Notes under the pieces: model-generated
Told to the model about the DNA's origin: nothing
The model's input: the letters and a program-made list of their open reading frames with translations, nothing else
The model's database searches: none
Program-made: the position numbers and the translations under genes
In this document: positions 21,938 through 29,636 of the stretch, piece by piece
Position numbering within the stretch: the first letter of the stretch is position 1
Layout: every line of letters starts with the position of its first letter
NCBI RefSeq assembly: GCF_014205015.1
Contig: NZ_JACHMO010000001.1
Location: forward strand, 4,030,001 to 4,094,000
Source: Saccharothrix ecbatanensis
Lineage (GTDB): Bacteria; Actinomycetota; Actinomycetes; Mycobacteriales; Pseudonocardiaceae
Direction: 5' to 3'
Length of the DNA stretch: 64,000 nucleotides

Positions 21938-22660
21938 TCAGCCACAACCACCGGCGTGGCCCGCATCGGCCCCGAGTCCCGCCGGCTCGGCCAGTTCCGC
22001 CGCGCCGACCTGCCATGGCACGTCCGAAACCACGGTCACCGGTTCACCCCGGACCATCGCGGCGAACGCGGCGGCGCGCTCCACGCCCCAGAACTTCTCG
22101 GGTCCGCACGCGAAGAACGGAACACCGAACAACCCGTCGGCGGCCGCACCGGCCAGGCACTGCGCGCCTTGCTTGCGCACCACGGGATCGTCGATCGCGG
22201 CGATCATCTCGTCCGGGTCCACGCCGATCTCCTCGGCCAACCGCGCGATCGTCGCGCGATCACAGATGTCCTCACCGCGTTCCCAGCGGGCCCGGTACGC
22301 CGCCGCCACGTAATCCCGTCCCAGGCCCGCGGCCGCGGCGGGGAAGTACGGCAGGTGCGCGACATCCCAGTCCGGGTCCCGATCGGCGGGCCACGTCATC
22401 TGCCAGCCCCGAGCCCGTGACCAGCGCCGGGTGTCCTGGAGGATGTAGAAGTTCTTCGCCCGCGTCATCTGTGAGTAGGCGAGCTTCACCCCGTCCTGAT
22501 CCAGCAGGCGTTCGGTCTCGGCGTCGGGATCCCAGTACGGGATCCATTCCACCGCGTCGAGCACGTCCGGGTACCGCTCGCCGAGCTCCCGGTAGGCGAA
22601 CCAGGAATACGGGCTGCGCAAGGAGAAATACCACCGTGGTGGCCGCTTGATCCTGGCCAT
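21938..22660 (-). CDS. DsbA-fold isomerase (2-hydroxychromene-2-carboxylate isomerase-like)
   Basis: Thioredoxin-fold protein of 240 residues in the DsbA/HCCA-isomerase family. The N-terminus reads YFSLRSPYSWFAYRELGE; the redox CxxC is replaced by Ser16-Pro-Tyr-Ser, as in HCCA isomerases that use glutathione or act without redox chemistry. The cis-Pro region is GVPFFACGPEKFWG. It is the last gene of the polyene synthase operon, 22 nt after the ketoreductase. From memory, such isomerases are a hallmark of cinnamoyl-lipid type II synthases (skyllamycin, WS9326A, kitacinnamycin), where a double-bond isomerization precedes ring closure of the polyene. That role here is inference. Confidence 0.85.
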   Translation of the reverse strand: MARIKRPPRWYFSLRSPYSWFAYRELGERYPDVLDAVEWIPYWDPDAETERLLDQDGVKLAYSQMTRAKNFYILQDTRRWSRARGWQMTWPADRDPDWDVAHLPYFPAAAAGLGRDYVAAAYRARWERGEDICDRATIARLAEEIGVDPDEMIAAIDDPVVRKQGAQCLAGAAADGLFGVPFFACGPEKFWGVERAAAFAAMVRGEPVTVVSDVPWQVGAAELAEPAGLGADAGHAGGCG

Positions 22661-22682
22661 GGGCCTGGGTTTCCTTTCCCGC

Positions 22683-23429
22683 TCAGATGGTGATGCCGCC
22701 GTCGATCTGGAAGACCGATCCGGTGATGTACCCGGCCCCCTCGCCTGCCAGATAGGCCACCAGACCCGCGACCTCGTCCGCGGTGCCCATCCGGCCGAGC
22801 GGCACGGACTCCAGTGCCCGCGTGCGCGCCTTCTCCGTCAGCCCGGAGGTCATGTCGGTCTCGATGAATCCCGGAGCCACCACGTTGACGCGGATTCCGT
22901 ACCGGCCGGTCTCCTTGGCCAGCGCCTTGGAGAAGCCGATGATCCCGGCCTTGGCGGCGGAGTAGTTCGTCTGCGTCGGATTGCCGTACACGCCCGCCAC
23001 CGACGAGATGTTGACCACCACGCCGCTGCGGCGCTTCATCATGCCGAACACCACCGACCGGCAGACGTGGTAGACACCGTCCAAGTTGGTGTCCAGCACC
23101 GCGTTCCAGTCCTCGTCCGGCATCAGCACGAGCGGGTTGTCCTTGGTGATGCCCGCCGACGTCACGGCGACCGACACGTCACCCAGCTCTTGCTCGGTGC
23201 GTTCGATCCACGAGCGGACCGCGTCGGCGTCGGCCACGTCCGCGGCGACGGCCAGCGCCCGCACTCCCAGCTCTTCGATCTCTTTCACCAGCAACTTGGC
23301 GGCCTGCTCGTCCGAGCGGTAGCAGAAACTCACGTCGAAGCCGTCGCGTGCCAAGCGCAGCACTGTCGCCCGGCCGATGCCCCGGCTGCCTCCGCTCACC
23401 ACCGCCACCCCGGGCTTGTCGTCCGTCAT
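22683..23429 (-). CDS. FabG-type ketoreductase
   Basis: Short-chain dehydrogenase of 248 residues that reduces beta-ketoacyl-ACP to the hydroxyacyl form using NADPH. The cofactor loop is GGSRGIGRA at 13-21, and the catalytic residues are Ser142/143 in VNISSVAG and Tyr156-x-x-x-Lys160 in NYSAAKAG. The C-terminus GYITGSVFQIDGGITI is the usual FabG end. The ATG overlaps the dehydratase stop by 4 nt. Together with the two dehydratases it would turn each ketide extension into a trans or cis enoyl unit; no enoylreductase is present, which is what makes a polyene. Confidence 0.95.
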   Translation of the reverse strand: MTDDKPGVAVVSGGSRGIGRATVLRLARDGFDVSFCYRSDEQAAKLLVKEIEELGVRALAVAADVADADAVRSWIERTEQELGDVSVAVTSAGITKDNPLVLMPDEDWNAVLDTNLDGVYHVCRSVVFGMMKRRSGVVVNISSVAGVYGNPTQTNYSAAKAGIIGFSKALAKETGRYGIRVNVVAPGFIETDMTSGLTEKARTRALESVPLGRMGTADEVAGLVAYLAGEGAGYITGSVFQIDGGITI

Positions 23430-23917
23430 CGCCTTCCTCCTGGCGGCTCGTCGGGCGTGCGGAACGCCATCACCATCCGGTTCACCGTGAGCACCGGCTC
23501 ACCGGCGGTCACGCACTCCCCTTCGAAGATCACCGTGTCGCCCAGCGAGCGGAACACCTTGACCCGGTGCTCGAGCACGTCGCCGGGCAGGACCCGCCGG
23601 TGGATTTCCACGCCGGACATCGAGCCGAACAGCATGACGCGGCCGTCCAGCAGATCGGTGCCCGGCTCGCTGAGCAGTGCGAGCACACCGGCGGCCTGGC
23701 CCCAGGACTCGATCAGCAGCACCGGCTGGTATCCGGGATCACCGCCGTCGGCGTACCACGGTTCGTTCGCGGTGATCGCCTTCACCGCGGTCAGCCGCTG
23801 TCCTGGCTCGACTTCGAGAACACGGTCGAGCAGCAACATGGGGAAGCGGTGGGGAAGCAGGGCCCGGATGGCGTCGGCCTCCAGCGCGGCGGGCTTCCTG
23901 ATCACCGCGTCGGTCAC
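23426..23917 (-). CDS. FabZ-like dehydratase subunit keeping only the catalytic Glu
   Basis: Hot-dog fold 3-hydroxyacyl-ACP dehydratase, 163 residues. LPHRFPMLLLDRV at 21-33 matches FabZ. The catalytic Glu is present (Glu70 in VLLIESWGQAAG), but the FabZ GHFPG segment carrying the catalytic His is replaced by YADGGDPGYQP, with no His. The neighbouring dehydratase has the opposite pattern, so the two probably form a heterodimer with one composite active site, like the ApeI/ApeP pair of aryl polyene synthases. Overlaps both neighbours by 4 nt. Confidence 0.9.
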   Translation of the reverse strand: MTDAVIRKPAALEADAIRALLPHRFPMLLLDRVLEVEPGQRLTAVKAITANEPWYADGGDPGYQPVLLIESWGQAAGVLALLSEPGTDLLDGRVMLFGSMSGVEIHRRVLPGDVLEHRVKVFRSLGDTVIFEGECVTAGEPVLTVNRMVMAFRTPDEPPGGRR

Positions 23918-24306
23918 GAGGTCTCACCCACCCGGTATCGCAGCCGCACGGTGGCCGCCTCGCCCCGGTCGGTCGAGGCACTCCCCGCGCACAACCAGTT
24001 CTGGCCGTCGAACTGCCAGGTCAGCTCCATGCGCAGCACGTCTCCTGGGAAAACCGCGCCGAGGAACCGCGCCGACTCGACGCTGGTGAGCGTCACGGTG
24101 CCGGACGGCTCGGGAACGGTGGCGAGCGCGCTCCGGTGCACCGAGTCCACGACACAAACCCCTGGGAAGATCGGGAAGTCCGGGTAGTGGCCCGCGAACA
24201 AGGGCTCGGTGATGTCCACCTCGACGGCGGCCTGCGCGGTCCAGCCGGTTCCGTCGGCCGTCGCCTGCCGCAGGACGTGGACAGGCGCCCTGACGAGGCC
24301 GGTCAT
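23914..24306 (-). CDS. FabZ-like dehydratase subunit keeping only the catalytic His
   Basis: Second hot-dog dehydratase, 130 residues. It has the His40 motif FAGHYPDFPIFPG, but the Glu of FabZ (ILEAMAQ) is replaced by Asp54 in VVDSVHRSA. The protein is short, a single hot-dog without extra domains. It overlaps the ACP gene and the other dehydratase gene by 4 nt each, which would favour equimolar synthesis. A partially active enzyme using Asp is possible, yet the missing His in the partner makes a shared site more attractive. Confidence 0.9.
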   Translation of the reverse strand: MTGLVRAPVHVLRQATADGTGWTAQAAVEVDITEPLFAGHYPDFPIFPGVCVVDSVHRSALATVPEPSGTVTLTSVESARFLGAVFPGDVLRMELTWQFDGQNWLCAGSASTDRGEAATVRLRYRVGETS

Positions 24307-24563
24307 GAGCCCGTCAACTTGGCGCTGACCACCCGGTGGGCGTCACGGACCGTCCGGACCTCGCGCATCTCCCGCTCGGCGAAGCGCACACCGTACTTCT
24401 TCTCCAGCACGGCCAGCACTTCCAACGCCATCAGCGAGTCGACCCCGAGATCGTCGACGAAATCCGTGTCGTCGGCGAGCCGGTCGGCGTCCTCGTCAAT
24501 GGTGGCGGCGACGATCCGGCGCAGATCCTCGATCTCGACCTGGTTCGTAGGCGCGCTCGACAT
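24303..24563 (-). CDS. Acyl carrier protein of the polyene synthase
   Basis: Carrier protein of 86 residues with the phosphopantetheine site Ser43 in LGVDSLMALEVLA. Acidic helix-II surface (ALEVLAVLEKKYGV) as in type II systems. It follows the CLF-like gene by 11 nt and overlaps the first dehydratase. It should carry the growing polyene chain. A second ACP gene stands apart at 31211-31468. Confidence 0.96.
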   Translation of the reverse strand: MSSAPTNQVEIEDLRRIVAATIDEDADRLADDTDFVDDLGVDSLMALEVLAVLEKKYGVRFAEREMREVRTVRDAHRVVSAKLTGS

Positions 24564-24574
24564 CTGTCCGCTCC

Positions 24575-25720
24575 TCATTTCTCCGCTTTCCCGCGAAGGG
24601 CGCCGGAAAGACCGATCTTCGGCGGGCAGTGCACCAGCAGCCGCAGCACGGCGCAGGCCACTGTCCCGTCCCTGTCCACAGTGGTCACCACGGCCGCGTT
24701 CCCAGCCGCGCCGGACGTGCGTTCCGCGACGGCGAGCAGCGACACGATCTGGAAGGCCGAGGTCGCGGCCGAAGTGTCGCCGAGCCGCCCTACATCCGGG
24801 ACCCTGGTGAGTGCCGAGCTGTCGAACATCCCGCTCAACAGCGCGCGCTCCTGCTCGCCGGCCAGGCCGGGCAGCGCACTGGGCAGGGCCGCCCACACCT
24901 CCGACGCCTTGACCTTGGCGTTGCGCAGCGCCCGGTCGACGCACTTGCGCAGCGTGGTGGTGACATCGCCGTCCAGGTAGACCATCGACTCGACAGCGAG
25001 GATCTGCGCCATCGGCGGGCGGTCGCGCCGGTCGCCTGGCTCGATCAGCAGCATCGCCGAGCCTTCGCCGAGCACGACATCGCCCGCGTCGGCGCCACGG
25101 GTGTGCCGGTCCAGCCACGAGCGCGCGCCGGAGAACTCCTCCGCGGCGCCGCAGAGGACCTTGCTCGCGCGGCCCGAGGCCAGCAACCTGGCCGCGTAGC
25201 CGAGACCGAGCAGGGTGGAGCCACGGCCGCCGGCGACCGTGGTGTTCGGCCCTCTGAGCTGGTGCCAGATCGCGCATTGGCTGGCCGCGCAGTTCAGCAC
25301 GATGTTGGGGATCACCGCGGGGTCCACGTAGAACGGGTGTTCCGCGGTCATCGAGGTCCTGGTGAAGTCCATCATGCTCTGCACGCTGCCGGTGGTCGTC
25401 CCGAGCACCAGGCCGATGTCCCGGCCGTCGCCCTCGACCGGAGCGTTTCGGAGCAACTCGCCCGACGCGGTGACCGCGAGCGCGCTCACCCGGTCCATCG
25501 ACCGGGTGCCCTTCTTGCCGAGCACGTCCCGGATTTCGAAGCCCGGCACCAGGCACGCGTGGTCCTCCGCCGCGTGCCACCGGTCCTGGTCCAGCTGCAC
25601 GGCGGGATCCGGTTGCGACCCGATGCCCTCGATGAAGGCATCCCGGCCGATCCCGTACGGGGACACGGCCGACCACAAGGAGATCGTCGGCCGGATCGCG
25701 CTGATGGCCGACGCGCTCAT
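24575..25720 (-). CDS. Ketosynthase-like chain-length factor, active Cys replaced
   Basis: Ketosynthase fold of 381 residues without the catalytic triad. The stretch LRGPNTTVAGGRGST aligns with the KS active-site loop (GPNTTVSTACASG) and puts Arg166 where the Cys should be. No HGTGT or GHT motif is evident in the second half. This is the pattern of a KSbeta/chain-length factor, which dimerizes with a catalytic KS and limits chain length. The replacement by Arg is not the usual Gln of aromatic CLFs. ATG at 25720 in a 4-bp overlap with the hot-dog gene upstream. Its catalytic partner is probably the KS encoded at 29633-30889 or 28512-29636. Confidence 0.88.
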   Translation of the reverse strand: MSASAISAIRPTISLWSAVSPYGIGRDAFIEGIGSQPDPAVQLDQDRWHAAEDHACLVPGFEIRDVLGKKGTRSMDRVSALAVTASGELLRNAPVEGDGRDIGLVLGTTTGSVQSMMDFTRTSMTAEHPFYVDPAVIPNIVLNCAASQCAIWHQLRGPNTTVAGGRGSTLLGLGYAARLLASGRASKVLCGAAEEFSGARSWLDRHTRGADAGDVVLGEGSAMLLIEPGDRRDRPPMAQILAVESMVYLDGDVTTTLRKCVDRALRNAKVKASEVWAALPSALPGLAGEQERALLSGMFDSSALTRVPDVGRLGDTSAATSAFQIVSLLAVAERTSGAAGNAAVVTTVDRDGTVACAVLRLLVHCPPKIGLSGALRGKAEK

Positions 25721-26730
25721 GCCACACCTGCCGGCTGCGCGGCCCGCTCACCGCGGAACGCGGCGAGGGCGTCCTCGTCGAAGTTGACCAAGGCCCAGTC
25801 GTTGGCCTCGCGTTCGGTCATGTAGCCGTGCGTGATGGTGCCGGTCGCAACGGGCACCAGCATGCCGTCCCGCACCACGTAGCAGTCCATCGTGGACGTG
25901 TAGAGCATCTCCTTGAAGACGTCCTGCACGGTGTAGACGGTGTACAGATCCTCTTCCATCAGCACCTCGTCGACCAACTCGATCTCCGAGCGGGTCACCA
26001 CCGGGATCCAGCCGCGGCCGTGCAGCACCGGCCTGATCGGCAGGCCTCGGTCGGCCAGGAACAGGTCGACGACCTCCTCCAGCACCCGCAGGAAGCCCGA
26101 CATGTGCATCCGCTCGGAGAAGTGGCAGTAGAAGTACGGCACACGCCACTTCCAGCCGAAGGCGTTGCGGCCGGCGACCAGCTCGTCCAGCACCGGGTCC
26201 GGCCCGGTGGTCCCCCGGCCGGTGGTGAGGTCGAGCGACGTGCCCGGCCGCGCGGTCAAGGGCTGTGGCACAGCGGTGGCCAGCCGTGGCAACGCGAACG
26301 CGGCCAGTTCCGCCGGGACCGGCTCGGCCGGCTTGACGTGGTCGTCGATCCGCAGCGCCACCCGGACCTTGGACGTGACCGCTTTGGTCTCGCGGCCGTC
26401 CCGGTCGACGAACATGGCAACGGTGAACCCGAGGGTGGTGTCGCCGTCCTTGGTGGTCGGACGCACCTCGCACGTCACGCTGTCGTCGCCGTGGATCACC
26501 GAGCCGAGCCTGGTCGCCAGGTGCACGACGTCGAAGCCGAGCCCGAACTTCTCGTACAGCGCGCCGGGCGCCAGCCCGGCACTGCGGAAGTGCTCCAGCA
26601 CGGCGGCCTCGGCCAGGTAGTTGACGTGCTTGAAGCCGATCGCGAAGCTGATGTTGCTGCCCTCGAACGAGGGTCGCAGCACCACCCGGGTCGGCCCGGC
26701 CAGCAGCGTTGTCATGGCTGTCGATGTCAC
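25717..26730 (-). CDS. Double hot-dog thioesterase-like protein
   Basis: Protein of 337 residues that appears to contain two hot-dog domains (about 15-140 with FAIGFKHVNYLAEAAVLEHF, and about 185-310 with RVPYFYCHFSERMHMSGFLRVLEEVVDLFL). The family resembles acyl-CoA/ACP thioesterases of the 4-hydroxybenzoyl-CoA thioesterase type. In aryl-polyene and cinnamoyl-lipid clusters related proteins may release or edit the acyl chain. The GTG at 26730 forms a GTGA overlap with the hydrolase stop; an ATG five codons later is possible. Assignment to a catalytic role is tentative, because no catalytic Asp/Glu can be singled out by eye. Confidence 0.75.
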   Translation of the reverse strand: MTSTAMTTLLAGPTRVVLRPSFEGSNISFAIGFKHVNYLAEAAVLEHFRSAGLAPGALYEKFGLGFDVVHLATRLGSVIHGDDSVTCEVRPTTKDGDTTLGFTVAMFVDRDGRETKAVTSKVRVALRIDDHVKPAEPVPAELAAFALPRLATAVPQPLTARPGTSLDLTTGRGTTGPDPVLDELVAGRNAFGWKWRVPYFYCHFSERMHMSGFLRVLEEVVDLFLADRGLPIRPVLHGRGWIPVVTRSEIELVDEVLMEEDLYTVYTVQDVFKEMLYTSTMDCYVVRDGMLVPVATGTITHGYMTEREANDWALVNFDEDALAAFRGERAAQPAGVA

Positions 26731-27569
26731 AGTTGTCTCCCACCGGTGACGGGAACGGCGGTCCCGGCCGGGACCGTGACGGATTCGAGGAACGTGTCCA
26801 CCGTCGACGCGAACGCCGCGGGCTGCTCGATCATCGGGAAGTGGCCGCACCCCTCGAACAGGTGCGCCCGGCCGACCGGCAGGACGTCGGCGAGGACTTG
26901 GGCCTCAGCGGAAGGCGCGGTCCGATCCAGGCTTCCCGCGATCGTGGCGCAGGGCAAGCCGAGCAGTTCAGGTCGCAGCCAGGGCGTGCGCAGATAGCTG
27001 CCGAGGAATCGCAGCCACCCGTATGGGCCAACGCGTTCGCACACCAGGCGCGTCATCTCGGCGTGGATGGCCTCGTCGATCCGGCGTCCGGTGCGCGTCC
27101 GGATGCCTTCGCGCATCGCCAGCTCGAACTCGTGCACCAGCTTGCCGACGACCTCGAAGCGGAACTCCTCGGTCGTCCTGCGGTAGAACGGCGACACGAG
27201 CACCATGCCGCGCACCCCGTGCGCTTCTGCGACGTCAACGCCATCAGCCGCTTCACGGGCGAGCAGTTCCAGGGTCAGCACCGCTGAGAACGAGTGCGCC
27301 ACAACAGCGTCCACGCCACCGGGGACAGTGCCGAGCACGTCGGCGATCCAGTGCGCCGGATCGGGATGATGACTCCAACCGGGCTCGGCGCCGCCACGCC
27401 ACGGCAGGTCCGCGGCCCACACTTCGACGTGCGGTGCGAACAAGGGCAGCGCGGCGTCCCAAACCGCGGAGCTGTTGGCCATTCCGTGCAGCAACAGAAT
27501 CCGCTGCGGGGCCGCACCGGATGCCGCCCTGCGCCGCGTCGCGGTCGGCGGCAGCTCGAAGTCAGTCAC
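26727..27569 (-). CDS. Alpha/beta-hydrolase
   Basis: Alpha/beta-hydrolase fold protein of 280 residues. The oxyanion loop is ILLLHGMANSSAVW, the nucleophile elbow AHSFSAVLTL (Gly-x-Ser-x-Gly is altered at both Gly positions), the acid AGSLDRTAP and the base GCGHFPMIEQP. The lid region contains RRTTEEFRFEVVGKL. The GTG start at 27569 overlaps the preceding KS-like gene by 8 nt. Within the polyene operon it could act as an editing thioesterase or in chain transfer; an unrelated detoxifying esterase is also possible. Confidence 0.85.
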   Translation of the reverse strand: MTDFELPPTATRRRAASGAAPQRILLLHGMANSSAVWDAALPLFAPHVEVWAADLPWRGGAEPGWSHHPDPAHWIADVLGTVPGGVDAVVAHSFSAVLTLELLAREAADGVDVAEAHGVRGMVLVSPFYRRTTEEFRFEVVGKLVHEFELAMREGIRTRTGRRIDEAIHAEMTRLVCERVGPYGWLRFLGSYLRTPWLRPELLGLPCATIAGSLDRTAPSAEAQVLADVLPVGRAHLFEGCGHFPMIEQPAAFASTVDTFLESVTVPAGTAVPVTGGRQL

Positions 27570-28515
27570 CCGTGGCCCCCGCGTACAACAGGACACCGGC
27601 GGTGGCGTCGTCGGAGTCGTTCCCCGCCAACGCCAGGACCGGCCCGTCACCGCCCTGGGCGAACCACCCCGCCGCCGCGGCGCATTGCAGGACGCCGAGT
27701 GCGCCGTAGCACAGTCCCCGTCGGCCGGCGATGTCGAGCCGCATGGTTCCGGCGAGCGCTTCCGGGCGCTTTCCGGTGCCTTCCGGCGTGAACCAGACGT
27801 GGGGGGTGTCCACCGAAGTCAGCCGGTCGACGCACTCGGCCATGCCCGCGGTTCTGACGTACCGGCCGACTTCGGCACACGCCGTGACGCCGCGGCTCTT
27901 GGCGTGCTCCGGGACCTCCAGGACGACGGCGGCGGCACCGTCGAGCACTCGCCCGGTGTCGGTCAGCTGACGCACCATCTCGTTGTCCGGCTCGACTCCG
28001 AGCACGACGACGTACTCGGCCCGCCCGCTTCTCAGCATGGTGCTCGCCCAGTGCACGGCGTCCAGCCCGGACGTCGCGCCGTTGCAGACCATCAGGTTGG
28101 GTCCGCGCAGCCCGAACCGGATGGCCACGTCGGAGGCCAGGATGTTGCTGGAAGCGTTCGGGGTGTCCATCGGGCTGAGCGAGCGGGATCCCTCCTCGCC
28201 GATCGTCTGCGCGACCCGGCACACGGTGTCGATGTTGCCGAGGTTCGAGCTCACGACCACGGCGACCGACTCCCCCGGCACGGTCAGCCGCTCATCGGGG
28301 GCGAGGTCGGGGTTCCACAGTCCGGCTGCCCGCAGCGCCTCGTCGGCCGCGCACAGCCCCAACTGGGTCGCGCGGTCCTTGAAGCGCAGGCCTTTCCGGC
28401 CGAGCCGGGAGGCGGGATCCACCGCACACGCACGGGCCATGACCGGACCGAGCAGATCCGTTATGGACGCATCGCCCGGCAGAGCCAGGCCGACGCCGGT
28501 GATCGCCAGGTTCAT
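27562..28515 (-). CDS. Short ketosynthase-like protein lacking the whole catalytic triad
   Basis: KS-fold protein of only 317 residues (normal KS is about 410). In GPNLMVCNGATSG, Ala147 sits at the Cys position; the first His motif reads TPEGTGK (Glu for His) and the second GLCYGALG (no His). It is therefore not a condensing enzyme and is more degenerate than the CLF-like protein at 24575. It may be a second KSbeta, pairing with the KS of 28512-29636 with which it is coupled by an ATGA overlap. The reading frame is intact and unbroken, so it is not a decaying gene. Confidence 0.85.
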   Translation of the reverse strand: MNLAITGVGLALPGDASITDLLGPVMARACAVDPASRLGRKGLRFKDRATQLGLCAADEALRAAGLWNPDLAPDERLTVPGESVAVVVSSNLGNIDTVCRVAQTIGEEGSRSLSPMDTPNASSNILASDVAIRFGLRGPNLMVCNGATSGLDAVHWASTMLRSGRAEYVVVLGVEPDNEMVRQLTDTGRVLDGAAAVVLEVPEHAKSRGVTACAEVGRYVRTAGMAECVDRLTSVDTPHVWFTPEGTGKRPEALAGTMRLDIAGRRGLCYGALGVLQCAAAAGWFAQGGDGPVLALAGNDSDDATAGVLLYAGATGD

Positions 28516-29636
28516 CGTGCGGCCTCCACGACCGCGACCGCGTTGACGCCGCCGAAGCCGAACCCGTTGACCTGCGCCATGGACAGGGGTTCCGACGCGG
28601 CGGTGCCCAGCACCATCCGGTAGCCCGCGACCTCGTCGATCGGATCGTCGACCGCGGTGATCGGGGGCACCGTGCCGGTGGCGAGTGCGCGCAGCGCCAC
28701 GATCAGGCTGAGCACGCCTGCCGAACCGGAGGTGTGCCCGGTCATCGACTTGATGCCGGTCAGCAGCGGCCGGCCCGCGTCGGCGCCGAACACCTCGCCG
28801 AACGCACGCGCTTCCACCTCGTCGTTGAGCGGGGTCCCGGTTCCGTGCAGGAGCACCAGATCGATGTCCCGCGGCCGCACTCCGGCCAACTCGTGTGCCA
28901 GCCGCATCGCGGAGGTGATCCCGTTCCGGTCGGGGGCGGTGGGATGGCGTGCGTCGCAGTTGATGCCGACCGAGCGCAGCACGCCGTGGCGTCCCGTGTC
29001 CCGCCGCAACACGACCGCGGCCGCCCCATCGCCGAGGATCGTGCCCTTGCGGTTGCGGTCGAAGGGCCGCACTCGATCCGGTGGTGACGGCTGGAACCGG
29101 TCGGCCAACCCGTACATGCTTGTCGTGACGGAGTCGACACCGGCGACGATCACGGTGTCCGCCTCGTCCATCCTGATCAGATCGGCGCCCAAGGCCAAGG
29201 CGTACAACGAGGCTGAGCAGGCGTTGGCGAACGTGTGAGTGTCGACGGCGCCGAAGCGTTCCCGCAGCGCCGTGCCGAAGTGCAACCGATCGACCGGGAA
29301 CTTCGCACTTTCGCGCCACCACAGTTCGACCGAGCGCAACTCGCGCAGCCCGGTTCCCACCAGGACCGGGATATCGTCCAGCTGTGCGGGCAGCCCCGCG
29401 TCGGCGAGGGCCTGACCCACCACGTCGAGCAGGAACGCCGTGGCCCGGCCGGGGACGTCGGCGCCCGGCACTGGGCGGTCGTCGATCTCGAACAGTTGGT
29501 CCGCGGTGAACCAGGACCGGTCGAAGCCGCGCAGGACGTTGGGCGCACCCCGGCCGGCGCACAGGTTCTCGAACACCTCGGCGGCGTCGTGGCCGACACT
29601 GGCCATCGCGCCGATTCCGGCTATCCTCAGGCTCAT
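28512..29636 (-). CDS. Beta-ketoacyl-ACP synthase (catalytic)
   Basis: KAS II-type condensing enzyme, 374 residues, with an intact Cys-His-His triad: Cys140 in FANACSASLYA, His264 in LLHGTGTPLND, His301 in KSMTGHTSGSAG. The closing motif FGFGGVNAVAVVEAAR is typical. Coupled by 4-bp overlaps to the KS upstream and the degenerate KS downstream, suggesting a KS-KSbeta heterodimer with the latter. It may be dedicated to a subset of elongation steps or to priming. Confidence 0.93.
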   Translation of the reverse strand: MSLRIAGIGAMASVGHDAAEVFENLCAGRGAPNVLRGFDRSWFTADQLFEIDDRPVPGADVPGRATAFLLDVVGQALADAGLPAQLDDIPVLVGTGLRELRSVELWWRESAKFPVDRLHFGTALRERFGAVDTHTFANACSASLYALALGADLIRMDEADTVIVAGVDSVTTSMYGLADRFQPSPPDRVRPFDRNRKGTILGDGAAAVVLRRDTGRHGVLRSVGINCDARHPTAPDRNGITSAMRLAHELAGVRPRDIDLVLLHGTGTPLNDEVEARAFGEVFGADAGRPLLTGIKSMTGHTSGSAGVLSLIVALRALATGTVPPITAVDDPIDEVAGYRMVLGTAASEPLSMAQVNGFGFGGVNAVAVVEAAR

